From NCBI GenBank assembly GCA_959596505.1, contig CAUFWM010000005.1, positions 1 through 55,563 on the forward strand: 55,563 nt of DNA, read 5' to 3'. The first letter of the stretch is position 1; each line of letters opens with the position of its first letter. The notes below the pieces were generated by a model that was given only the letters and a program-made list of their open reading frames with translations, was not told the DNA's origin and searched no databases. Below are positions 1 to 7,310 of this stretch, piece by piece. Source of the stretch: an uncultured Collinsella sp. (GTDB taxonomy: Bacteria > Actinomycetota > Coriobacteriia > Coriobacteriales > Coriobacteriaceae). A program made the translations under genes and the position numbers.

Positions 1-91
1 AAATCGTGGGCTCAAACCCCTCCTCGCGCAGCAGGCGAACCGGCTCAAGCGAGCATGGTGCACAGCACGCATGCAGCAACAACGACTTCAT
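1..91 (-). CDS. queH: Epoxyqueuosine reductase QueH (N-terminal part only)
   Basis: The reverse strand from position 91 reads MKSLLLHACCAPCS followed by LEPVRLLREEGFEPTI, and the frame stays open to the window edge. The HACCAPCS segment is the signature of QueH (DUF208), the 4Fe-4S reductase that converts epoxyqueuosine to queuosine in tRNA anticodons. Only 30 codons are visible and the C-terminal two thirds lie outside the window. The start at 91 is preferred over an in-frame ATG at 97 because a GAGGAG ribosome site lies six bases before it. It starts 10 bases after the stop of the DUF3267 gene, so the two probably form an operon. Identification rests on a short but highly characteristic motif. 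Confidence 0.85.
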   Translation of the reverse strand, partial: MKSLLLHACCAPCSLEPVRLLREEGFEPTI

Positions 92-101
92 CGACATCTC
101 C

Positions 102-668
102 TCACCCAAAAAAGCGCACGCCAAAGGATGTGTCCTCGCAGGCGACAATGCGGCGGTCGCGCAGGATGGTCCGCACGTAATACCAATCGCCCACGCAGCC
201 CGACAAGTGCAGACCAGCCGCCAGGTAGCACAGCAGCGGATAGCCCGAGAACGCAAACCCCAGGGCAAACGCCACCGTCAAAACAACCGTGGGCGCCAGG
301 CAAATGGCCATGTACCGCCGACGCGAATACACAACGCCCTCGGCGCAGGCATAGATCATCGCCGTCTCACGATTCGCGCCAAAGGTCACATGCGCGCCCG
401 CAGGCGCCAGCAGCTTAAAAAACACCGCATGCACCAGCTCGTGTACGGCAAACGACGCTGCAGAAACCGCAGCCACACCGACCATCCAGCCCACGACGGT
501 GGTCCAGCCGCCCGCCTCAGCCGCATCCAAGTCCGCAGGCCCGCCCAGCAGCATAAACATCGGCACCAGGCACACGGCAAACACCGCGATCACGGCCATC
601 CCCCACACGAAGCAAGCGTGTAGAAAATCCTCGTCCTCAAACGCATGTATGTTGGAAATCTCATTCAT
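102..668 (-). CDS. DUF3267 family putative membrane zinc metalloprotease
   Basis: This is a 188-aa protein with four hydrophobic segments, near residues 20-42, 56-78, 118-140 and 142-160. The motif HELVH follows the second segment and fits the HExxH zinc site of DUF3267 putative zincins. The family is membrane-embedded and its substrates are mostly unknown. The size is normal for the family. It lies directly upstream of queH and is divergent from the methionyl-tRNA synthetase gene. The ribosome site before the start is weak. The domain family and zinc motif are clear, but proteolytic activity is inferred only. Confidence 0.8.
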   Translation of the reverse strand: MNEISNIHAFEDEDFLHACFVWGMAVIAVFAVCLVPMFMLLGGPADLDAAEAGGWTTVVGWMVGVAAVSAASFAVHELVHAVFFKLLAPAGAHVTFGANRETAMIYACAEGVVYSRRRYMAICLAPTVVLTVAFALGFAFSGYPLLCYLAAGLHLSGCVGDWYYVRTILRDRRIVACEDTSFGVRFFG

Positions 669-800
669 AGCATCTTAGGATAGCGCCCCTGCCACGTACC
701 CGTCCGCATGTGCGATAATGTCGAACGATATGCACGAATTGACCACCGCGTCGCCAGGCCTTGCGCCCGGCCGCGCTCTTACCATATGCGAAGGAGTCCC

Positions 801-2951
801 ATGGCATCCAAATACTCCATGAACGACCGTCCCAGCTGGCCTCGCCGCGCCATCGTTACCGCCGGCGAGCCCTACGGCAACAAGGGCCTTCACTTTGGCC
901 ACGTTGGCGGCGTCTTTGTCCCGGCCGACTTCTTCGCCCGCTTCCTGCGCGACCGCCTGGGCCGCGAAAACGTCATCTTCACCTCGGGCACCGACTGCTA
1001 CGGTTCGCCCATCATGGAGAGCTACCGCAAACTCAAGGAGAACGAGGGCTACGACAAGTCCATCGGCGAGTATGTCGAGTCCAATCACTCCCGCCAGGCC
1101 GCGACCCTCAACAACTACAACATCAGCTGCGATATCTACGGCGGCTCGGGCCTTGAGCCGGCGGCCCAGATCCACAACGAGGTGACTGCCGAGATTATCG
1201 AGCGCCTGCACGAGCAGGGCACCATCTCCAAGCGCTCCACGCTGCAGTTCTACGATGCCAAGGCCGGCACGTTCCTCAACGGACGCCAGGTCATCGGCCG
1301 CTGCCCCATCCAGGGCTGCAAGTCCGAGAAGGCTTATGCCGACGAGTGCGATCTGGGCCACCAGTTTGAGCCCGAGGAGCTCATCGCGCCCAAGAGCCAG
1401 CTCACCGGCGAGGTGCCCGAGCTGCGCCCGGTCGACAACCTCTACTTCGACCTACCCGCCTACCTCGACTTTATGAAGACCTACACCGCCAAGCTCGCCC
1501 AGAACCCGCAGGTTCGCTCCGTGGTCTCCAAGACCATGGAGGAGTGGCTGCTGCCGGCTCAGCTCTACATCCAGAACAAGTTCCGCGAGGCCTTCGATGC
1601 CGTCGAGGACCAACTTCCCGAGCACACCGTGTTGGAGCCCGAGGGCAACAAGAGCAGCTTTACCGTCACCTTCCCCAGCTGGAAGGAGCGCGACGATGCC
1701 CACGCCGTGCTCGCCAACGGTGGCGTGCGCTTCCGCAGCGGCAAGGCACTCGTGCCCTTCCGCATCACCGGCAACATCGACTGGGGCGTTCCGGTGCCCG
1801 AGATCGATGGCGTGACCGACGTCACCTGCTGGTGCTGGCCCGAGAGCTTGTGGGCGCCCATCAGCTATACGCGCACCGTGCTCGCGCGCGATGCCAAGGC
1901 CGCCGGCGTGACCGAGGGCGTCGCCGCCCAGGATGCCGCCCTCATGGGCGAGCCCGCTGCCGACTCCACGCAGGTGCCCGCACCCACCTACCAGCACAGC
2001 TCGCTCGACTGGCGCGACTGGTGGTGCTCGGACGACGCACAGATCTACCAGTTTATCGGTCAGGACAACATCTACTTCTACTGCATCGCGCAGACCGCCA
2101 TGTGGGAGGCCCTGGGCTGGGACCTCACGCAGAGCACCGTCAGCGCCTGCTACCACCTGCTCTACATGGGCAAAAAGGCCAGCTCGTCCTCGCAGACGCC
2201 TCCCCCGCCGGCAGACGACCTGCTCAACCACTACACCTGCGAGCAGATGCGCGCGCACTGGCTGTCGCTCGGCCTGTCCGAAAAGCCGGTGAGCTTTAGC
2301 CCCAAGGCATACGACACGCGCGTGACCGGCAAGGACAAGGACGGCAACGAGGTGCGCGCCTGCGACGACAAGCGCGTTATCGATCCGGCCCTTAAGGAGA
2401 GCGCCCTTTTGACCGGCGTGTTCAACCGCCTGGCCCGCAGCTGCTTCTACGGCGTCGCCGTCAAGGAGGGCGACGAGAGCCCCTATCGCAACGGTTGTAT
2501 TCCGGCCGGCGCCGCCTCTGCTGCCGTGGTCGAGGCTGCCGAGCAGGCCGCCCTCGCGTTTGAGCAGGCCATGTACAAGTTCGAGACGCACCGCGCGCTC
2601 GCTGTGTGCGACGACTACCTGCGCGCCGCCAACAAGCGCTGGAGCGACGCCTCCAAGGCTGCCAACAAGCTTGAGGGCGAGCAAGCCAATACCGCGATGA
2701 CGCAGGCCCTCGTCGACGCCTTCACCGAGCTGCGCGTGGCGACCGTGCTCATGCACGGCATCGTGCCGGCCGGCTGCGAGCTCATCTGCGAGTACTTCGA
2801 CGTTGACCCGGTCGCCTTCTTTAGCTGGGACAACATCTTTGCCTCCACGGACGAGTTCGTGGAGAGCCTGGGCGAGAAGCCCGGCGAGCACCGCGTGAAG
2901 CCGCTGCCCCCGCGCTTCGACTTCTTCAGCAAGCACGAGAGCCAGTACTAG
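801..2951 (+). CDS. metG: Methionyl-tRNA synthetase (divergent signature)
   Basis: A 716-aa class I aminoacyl-tRNA synthetase that charges tRNA-Met in the cytoplasm. The HIGH element appears as HFGH near residue 31. A zinc-knuckle region with CPIQGC and CDLGH follows near 168-190. ITGNIDWGVPVP and FIGQDNIYFY mark the catalytic core, and a helical anticodon-binding region closes the protein. The KMSKS loop is KKASSSS near residue 457, so its second lysine is absent. The start at 801 is chosen because AAGGAG lies four bases upstream. An in-frame start at 708 would add 31 non-conserved residues and bury this ribosome site. Automated pipelines may call it only a class I tRNA ligase family protein. 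MetRS identity is supported by the core and knuckle regions. Confidence 0.85.
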   Translation: MASKYSMNDRPSWPRRAIVTAGEPYGNKGLHFGHVGGVFVPADFFARFLRDRLGRENVIFTSGTDCYGSPIMESYRKLKENEGYDKSIGEYVESNHSRQAATLNNYNISCDIYGGSGLEPAAQIHNEVTAEIIERLHEQGTISKRSTLQFYDAKAGTFLNGRQVIGRCPIQGCKSEKAYADECDLGHQFEPEELIAPKSQLTGEVPELRPVDNLYFDLPAYLDFMKTYTAKLAQNPQVRSVVSKTMEEWLLPAQLYIQNKFREAFDAVEDQLPEHTVLEPEGNKSSFTVTFPSWKERDDAHAVLANGGVRFRSGKALVPFRITGNIDWGVPVPEIDGVTDVTCWCWPESLWAPISYTRTVLARDAKAAGVTEGVAAQDAALMGEPAADSTQVPAPTYQHSSLDWRDWWCSDDAQIYQFIGQDNIYFYCIAQTAMWEALGWDLTQSTVSACYHLLYMGKKASSSSQTPPPPADDLLNHYTCEQMRAHWLSLGLSEKPVSFSPKAYDTRVTGKDKDGNEVRACDDKRVIDPALKESALLTGVFNRLARSCFYGVAVKEGDESPYRNGCIPAGAASAAVVEAAEQAALAFEQAMYKFETHRALAVCDDYLRAANKRWSDASKAANKLEGEQANTAMTQALVDAFTELRVATVLMHGIVPAGCELICEYFDVDPVAFFSWDNIFASTDEFVESLGEKPGEHRVKPLPPRFDFFSKHESQY

Positions 2952-2973
2952 GCAACCGCAACGCGCCCGGGAA

Positions 2974-3078
2974 TGATTATTCTGGGACGGGGATTAAAAA
3001 ATCATTCCCGGGCGCCGCAAAGTAGTCTTTCTGGGACGGGGATTAAATGATTTTTTAATCCCCGTCCCAGAATAATCA
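2974..3078. repeat. 33-bp perfect inverted repeat with GGGACGGGG core
   Basis: Positions 2974-3006 and 3046-3078 are exact reverse complements over 33 bases. Each arm contains TTCTGGGACGGGGATTAAAA or its complement. The 39-base loop carries a third partial copy of the same core. It lies between metG and the methyltransferase gene and may act as a terminator or a processing site. A closely related element occurs at 43364-43464. Confidence 0.95.
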
Positions 3079-3099
3079 ATTAGGTGGAAGGAAAGACGG

Positions 3100-4203
3100 A
3101 TGTCCAAGCCGCGTCGTCGTAAGCAGAAAAAGCAGGTTAAGCCCGAGCTCAAGCTTAGGCAGTTTGCTGCCACCGAGCTTTCCGACCAGCTTGCCGCCCA
3201 ACACTCCGCCGCCGACCTGCCGCGCTTTATGGTAGACACGGTCGCCGGCGCCTATGCGCCCGCCGATGCCGAGCTCATGATCGAGGGCTTCGGCGCCGCG
3301 GCCACACGCCCGGTCACGCTGCGCGCCAACACGCTCAAGGCAACCGCCGAGGACATCGCTGCGGCGCTCGATGCCGCCGGCATCGCCCACAACCCCGTCG
3401 CCTGGTACCCAGACGCCTTCATCCTGCCCGAGGCCCAGGTTTCCGACCTGTGGGGCCTCGGCATCTACCGCGACGGCAAGATCTACTTACAAAGTCTATC
3501 GTCCATGATGCCGCCGTTGGTCCTGGGCGCCCAGGCAGGCGAAGACATCTTGGACATGTGCGCAGCCCCCGGCGGCAAGACGACGCAGATCGCCGCCCTC
3601 ACGCAGGAGCAGGCGCACCTTACCGCCTGCGAGATGAGCATTCCCCGCGCCGAGAAGCTCGAAGCCAACCTCCACCGCCAAGGCGCAAAAAACGTGCCCG
3701 TCATGCGCATCGACGCACGCGAGCTCGACGAGTTCTTCCGCTTTGACCGCATCCTGCTCGACGCTCCCTGCACCGGCACGGGCACCGTCATCAGCGGCAA
3801 CGAGAAGAGTCTGCGCGGCCTCACCGAGCAGTTGCTGAGCAAGTGCGCCCACTCGCAGCGTGCGCTTCTGGACCGCGCCATGGGAGCCCTCAAACCGGGC
3901 GGCACGCTCGTCTATTCGACTTGTTCGATCTTGCCGCAGGAAAACGAGGACGCCCTGCAAGAGGCCCTCGACAAGCACATGGACTGCGAGCTTATCCCCC
4001 TCGATGGCACGCCGAGCGAAAGTGAGGCACGCCGCGCCCAGGAAGCTGGTGAGGAGCCGCGCATCGAGTCCAACGCCCTGACCGAAGCCATTGCCGCGGG
4101 TCAGGTATCGGCCATCGCCAACGGCCTGCCCGGCACGCTCACCATTCCGCCTAGCCGCGACTTTGAGGGCTTCTACATTGCTCTGATCCGAAAACGCAGC
4201 TAG
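3100..4203 (+). CDS. 16S rRNA (cytosine-5) methyltransferase, RsmB/RsmF (NOP2/Sun) family
   Basis: A 367-aa SAM-dependent RNA m5C methyltransferase. The Lys/Arg-rich N-terminus (first 20 residues) suits RNA binding. The SAM site is DMCAAPGGKT near residue 150. Motif IV with DAPCTGTG near 221 and motif VI with STCS near 272 supply the two cysteines used for catalysis and product release. The C-terminal segment PPSRDFEGFYIALIRK is typical of the family. A GGAAGG ribosome site precedes the start. It is shorter than E. coli RsmF and lacks its extra C-terminal domains. The exact target base cannot be read from sequence, so no specific symbol is given. Confidence 0.9.
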   Translation: MSKPRRRKQKKQVKPELKLRQFAATELSDQLAAQHSAADLPRFMVDTVAGAYAPADAELMIEGFGAAATRPVTLRANTLKATAEDIAAALDAAGIAHNPVAWYPDAFILPEAQVSDLWGLGIYRDGKIYLQSLSSMMPPLVLGAQAGEDILDMCAAPGGKTTQIAALTQEQAHLTACEMSIPRAEKLEANLHRQGAKNVPVMRIDARELDEFFRFDRILLDAPCTGTGTVISGNEKSLRGLTEQLLSKCAHSQRALLDRAMGALKPGGTLVYSTCSILPQENEDALQEALDKHMDCELIPLDGTPSESEARRAQEAGEEPRIESNALTEAIAAGQVSAIANGLPGTLTIPPSRDFEGFYIALIRKRS

Positions 4204-4227
4204 CGCACGGATCCAAAACTCAACAAG

Positions 4228-4398
4228 CTATCTCTGTGCGCGTTTGCCCTGCTGGTCGCGATGCTGTTTAAGCATCGCGCGCTCCTTGCGTTCGGCCCTT
4301 TTGCCCTTAATGGCCGTGACCACAAAGTAGATAACCGCGGCGGCAACGATTGCGCCTACACACAGGCCAATCGAGCCAAACATTGCTGTCAATTCCAT
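4228..4398 (-). CDS. Small single-span membrane protein (56 aa)
   Basis: The reverse strand encodes a 56-aa peptide starting MELTAMFGSIGLCVGAIVAA. One hydrophobic helix (about residues 6-28) is followed by a strongly basic tail beginning IKGKRAERKERAMLKQHRD. AGAGAGGTGA lies just upstream of the ATG and gives a good ribosome site. The layout of a short outside segment, one helix and a Lys/Arg tail follows the positive-inside rule. It is convergent with the rRNA methyltransferase gene. No family is recognised and the function is unknown. The ribosome site, membrane topology and lack of a competing gene support that it is real. Confidence 0.7.
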   Translation of the reverse strand: MELTAMFGSIGLCVGAIVAAAVIYFVVTAIKGKRAERKERAMLKQHRDQQGKRAQR

Positions 4399-4589
4399 AC
4401 CGCGTCACCTCTCTTTTAAACGGGACTTTCAAGATAGCACCTCGATCCCCGCCACCACAGCTCCTTCACGTTCGCCGGTCCTTCGGTCTAACGGATGGCG
4501 CGGCGGGGAAAAATCAACTCGTCAAACGATTTAGCATTCGCAATTCCGGCTGCATCGCGCCGGCCGTCATCACATAGAATCGAGCTTCC

Positions 4590-5681
4590 ATGGATACCCT
4601 CAACGATCTAAATGAGCGCGTCGACGCCTTCGTCGGCACCAGCTCTTTCGACACGCCTGCCGCGGCAAACGACCAAGCCCCCATCGATGTGCCCGCCGAG
4701 GTTCACGAGGACATTGTCGCCTCAGTCGATTTCTCCGAGGTCGAGCTCGCAGACGAGTTCACCGAGCCCCAGGCAGCCGTGACCCCCAACGGACTGCTTC
4801 CCATGGAGCCGCTGCCCATCGACGGGCGTTTGCGCAAGGCGGCCCTCCGCATGCCCGACGAGATTGAGGAGGCCAGCGGCTTTACGCTCTTCGGCCGTCG
4901 TATCAAATCGCTCATCTACACCACCGACGTGGCTGTCATCCGCAACTCCAATGCCGATGCCGTCTTTGCCGTTTACCCCTTCACGCCGCAGCCGGCCATT
5001 ACGCAGGCGCTGCTGACCGTCGCCGAGTGCCCGGTCTTCGTAGGCGTGGGCGGTGGCACCACCACCGGCAAGCGCTCCGTTCAGATGGCAGCCGTCTCCG
5101 AGATGCAGGGCGCGGCGGGCTGTGTGGTCAACTCCCCCGCCACCGCCGAGATGGTCGAGCACATCACCAACATCGCCGACATCCCCGTCATCGCCACGGT
5201 CGTACGTTGCGACGACGATGCTCACGCAAAGGTGCGCGCGGGCGCCAAGATCCTCAACATCGCGGCCGGAAAGAACACGCCACAGGTCCTGCGCGAGCTG
5301 CGCGAGCACTATCCCAACCTGCCGCTCATCGCACCGGGCGGCAAGACGCCCGAGAGCATCCGTGAAACCATCGCCGCCGGTGCCAACGCCATCATTTGGA
5401 CGCCGCCTTCGGCCCAGCAGCTGCAGACCGACATGATGCAGCGCTACCGCAAGATGAAGGAAGACGCCACGCCCGTCATCTCGCACGACGATGTACCCAT
5501 TATCGACCAGATTGCCGCCGCCGAGGTCAGTCAGGTCGAGAACATGAATCCCGACGTGCCGATTCCCGACGAAGTCATCGAGCGCGTTGCTTCGATCCAC
5601 GATCATATCGAGGAGCGTCGCGCCAACCGTGGACTCAAGCCCTCGCTGCACGGCTTCTTCTTCCGCGGAAAGAAACGCTAA
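4590..5681 (+). CDS. TIM-barrel protein of unknown function (often labelled hydrolase)
   Basis: A 363-aa protein. Residues 1-75 are acidic and probably disordered. Residues 80-290 form a phosphate-binding TIM-barrel-like domain with the landmarks SLIYTTDVAVIRN, FAVYPFTPQP, FVGVGGGTTTGKRS and LIAPGGKTPESI. Related proteins occur in Firmicutes and Coriobacteriia, usually annotated only as hydrolase, and I know of no proven substrate. The GVGGGTTTG and APGG loops look like phosphate grippers, which suggests a phosphorylated ligand. That last point is inference. The ribosome site before the ATG is weak. Its own terminator, just downstream, has been split by the insertion sequence. Confidence 0.7.
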   Translation: MDTLNDLNERVDAFVGTSSFDTPAAANDQAPIDVPAEVHEDIVASVDFSEVELADEFTEPQAAVTPNGLLPMEPLPIDGRLRKAALRMPDEIEEASGFTLFGRRIKSLIYTTDVAVIRNSNADAVFAVYPFTPQPAITQALLTVAECPVFVGVGGGTTTGKRSVQMAAVSEMQGAAGCVVNSPATAEMVEHITNIADIPVIATVVRCDDDAHAKVRAGAKILNIAAGKNTPQVLRELREHYPNLPLIAPGGKTPESIRETIAAGANAIIWTPPSAQQLQTDMMQRYRKMKEDATPVISHDDVPIIDQIAAAEVSQVENMNPDVPIPDEVIERVASIHDHIEERRANRGLKPSLHGFFFRGKKR

Positions 5682-5713
5682 CCCCAACAGCAAGGCCCGC
5701 CCCACAATGAACT

Positions 5714-5747
5714 GCCTCCCATTTCTTGGACATGAGAAATGGGAGGC
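5714..5747 (+). promoter_or_regulatory. Left-end hairpin of the IS that masks the orfA ribosome site
   Basis: Positions 5714-5726 and 5735-5747 are perfect 13-bp complements around an 8-base loop. The right arm contains GGGAGG (5741-5746), the ribosome site for the orfA ATG at 5755. A transcript entering from outside would fold this stem and hide the site. The stem is followed by CTTTCTTT, so it could also terminate some read-through. Confidence 0.7.
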
Positions 5748-5754
5748 TTTCTTT

Positions 5755-6246
5755 ATGCGCGTTGATTTGAGGGTGAAGCATGATGTCGAGACCAGGAAGG
5801 CGGCCATAGGGCTCTTCGAGCTCGGACACGGGTATAAATCTGCCGCGATTGCCCTTTCGCTTCCCGCGGAAGCCGTGAGAAGATGGCAGGAGATATACCG
5901 CGCATTCGGGAGCGAGGTGCTGCTGCGCATGGACGGAAAGCAGGGCAGGTACACATACGAGCAGAAGGTCGCCGCCGCCTCCGCCGTCGTCGACGGCGGC
6001 ATGACGAAGACCGAGGCGATGGCGGCGTTCGGCATAATGTCGATGTCGCCGCTCAAGAAGTGGTGCGCGCTATACCGCGAGGGCGGCGCGGAGGCCCTGC
6101 GCCCGAGGCCCAAGGGCCGGCCGAGCGGTTCCAGGGCGAGGCCGCGGACCCGCGAGGAGGAGCTCGAGGAGCGGTGCCGTAGGCTCGAGGCCGAGGTGGC
6201 CTACCTAAAAAAATTACGCGCCCTGGTCGAGAGGGACGGGCTCTGA
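5755..6246 (+). CDS. IS3-family transposase OrfA
   Basis: A 163-aa protein starting MRVDLRVKHDVETRK. It carries helix-turn-helix regions near residues 15-45 and 65-100, which bind the IS ends. A Glu/Arg-rich leucine-zipper-like segment at the C-terminus serves multimerisation. The start at 5755 is chosen because GGGAGG lies eight bases upstream and inside the IS. Longer in-frame starts would extend past the IS boundary. OrfA alone normally acts as the DNA-binding regulator. It is joined to orfB by -1 frameshifting at 6207-6213. Confidence 0.88.
   Translation: MRVDLRVKHDVETRKAAIGLFELGHGYKSAAIALSLPAEAVRRWQEIYRAFGSEVLLRMDGKQGRYTYEQKVAAASAVVDGGMTKTEAMAAFGIMSMSPLKKWCALYREGGAEALRPRPKGRPSGSRARPRTREEELEERCRRLEAEVAYLKKLRALVERDGL
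6207..6213 (+). promoter_or_regulatory. Programmed -1 frameshift heptamer (A7)
   Basis: In the orfA frame the sequence reads CTA AAA AAA TTA, which presents the canonical A AAA AAA slippery heptamer. Shifting back one base enters a frame with no stop before orfB. This would give the OrfAB fusion transposase, the standard arrangement in IS3-family elements. Confidence 0.85.
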
Positions 6247-6269
6247 CCAGGGCGAAGGCCGAAGCGGTC

Positions 6270-7214
6270 GTGGCCCTGCGCGCCGAGGGGCACGCGCTCG
6301 GGCACCTGCTCGCATGCGCCGAGCTCAAGCGGTCGACCTACTACTACGCCCTCGCGCACCCGCCGAGGCCCACGCGCGCCGAGGGGCACGCGCTCGGGCA
6401 CCTGCTCGCATGCGCCGAGCTCAAGCGGTCGACCTACTACTACGCCCTCGCGCACCCGCCGAGGCCCACGCGCGCCGAGCTCTGGGAGGCGGCCGCCGAG
6501 ATCTTCTCGCGCACCGCCAACGGCTGCGGGCACCGGCAGATAGCGATGTGCCTCAGGGCGGAAGAGGGGGCCGTGATAGCCAACAAGACCGTGCTCAAGA
6601 TGATGCGCGAGATGGGGATTCGCTGCGGCATCAGACGCGAGACGGCCTACCACAGGTACAACTCGTACAGGGGCGTCGTCGGCAGAACGTTCGAGAACGT
6701 GATCGCGAGGGATTTCGACGCCGGGGCCCCGTGGCAGAAGCTGGGGACGGACGTCACCGAGTTCAAGGTGGCTGGCGGTAAGGCCTACTGGGCCCCGACG
6801 CTGGACTTCTGCACCAAGGAGATCGTGGCGAGCGACATATCGACCACGCCCGACATGGCCCAGCAGGCGAGGATGCTCGACGAGCTGCTGCCCAAGATCC
6901 CCGAGGGCGTCGCCCCGACCATGCACTCGGACCGGGGCTGGCAGTACCAGCACGCCTCGTACACATCCAGGCTCGAGGCCGCCGGCATCGTCCAGAGCAT
7001 GTCCAGGAAGGCGAACTGCATCGACAATGCCGCCACCGAGCAGCTCTTCGGCCACGTCAAGGACGAGTTCTACAGGGGCCGCGAGTGGAAGACGTTCGAG
7101 GATTTCAAACGCGACCTGGAGGAATACATAGTCCACTGGAACACGAGCCGGAGGCAGGTAAGATTGAAGGGCCTGACCCCGGAGGAGTACCGGAATCAGG
7201 CCCTTGCGGCCTAG
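6270..7214 (+). CDS. IS3-family transposase OrfB (DDE catalytic domain), with 32-aa duplication
   Basis: The rve-type integrase core is complete. The first Asp is in GTDVTEF, the second in HSDRGWQYQ and the Glu in NAATEQLFG. The downstream HWNTSRRQVRLKGLTPEEY is typical of IS150-group OrfB. The N-terminal HTH_21 region (CAELKRSTYYYALAHPP) is present twice through an exact in-frame 96-bp duplication. The first in-frame start, GTG at 6270, is formal, because the working product is expected to be the OrfAB fusion made at the A7 heptamer. Whether the duplicated N-terminal region still allows transposition is unknown. Confidence 0.9.
   Translation: MALRAEGHALGHLLACAELKRSTYYYALAHPPRPTRAEGHALGHLLACAELKRSTYYYALAHPPRPTRAELWEAAAEIFSRTANGCGHRQIAMCLRAEEGAVIANKTVLKMMREMGIRCGIRRETAYHRYNSYRGVVGRTFENVIARDFDAGAPWQKLGTDVTEFKVAGGKAYWAPTLDFCTKEIVASDISTTPDMAQQARMLDELLPKIPEGVAPTMHSDRGWQYQHASYTSRLEAAGIVQSMSRKANCIDNAATEQLFGHVKDEFYRGREWKTFEDFKRDLEEYIVHWNTSRRQVRLKGLTPEEYRNQALAA
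6278..6479 (+). repeat. 96-bp tandem duplication inside orfB
   Basis: Every base from 6278 to 6383 equals the base 96 positions further on. This gives two full copies plus a 10-base third start. The repeat adds exactly 32 residues without breaking the frame. Confidence 0.97.
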
Positions 7215-7310
7215 TCGCTATTTAGGGCGTCCAAGATTTGGGGCGCAGTTCACAAACGTGAGGCGGGCCGTTTTCGTTTGAACAATCATGCAGCGATGTG
7301 ATGGGGCAAA

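Larger units (their letters stand above)
5708..7252 (+). mobile_element. IS3-family (IS150-group) insertion sequence, 1545 bp
   Basis: The ends TGAACTGCCTCCCATTTCTT and, read inward from the other side, TGAACTGCGCCCCAAATCTT form terminal inverted repeats matching at 20 of the first 24 positions. The flanks carry a 3-bp target duplication, CAA at 5705-5707 and 7253-7255, as expected for the IS3 family. Inside are orfA, a slippery A7 heptamer and orfB with a complete DDE triad. Without a 96-bp internal duplication the element would be 1449 bp, the usual IS150-group size. It probably arrived recently, because the ends and the target duplication are intact. Confidence 0.93.
5695..7269 (+). terminator. 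Intrinsic terminator split by the insertion sequence
   Basis: GGCCCGCC at 5695-5702 and GGCGGGCC at 7262-7269 are perfect complements lying on either side of the IS. Removing the IS and one copy of the CAA target duplication restores an 8-bp stem with an 11-base loop followed by GTTTTCGTTT. This is a plausible terminator for the gene ending at 5681. Confidence 0.75.

Noticed and set aside
1..40. tRNA 3' end at the window edge (GTGGGCTCAAACCCC)
   Set aside because: The T-arm does not pair properly, no CCA or acceptor follows, and the reverse strand is a clear queH start.
6..623. 205-codon rightward open frame at the window start
   Set aside because: It opposes queH and the DUF3267 gene, both recognised, and its product is Arg/His-rich without domains.
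1452..2936. 494-codon leftward open frame opposite metG
   Set aside because: GC-rich codon bias creates long open antisense frames. The sense frame is a conserved synthetase.
4722..6113. 463-codon leftward open frame across the TIM-barrel gene and the IS
   Set aside because: It crosses the IS boundary and target duplication, so it cannot be an old gene, and the composition is that of a shadow.
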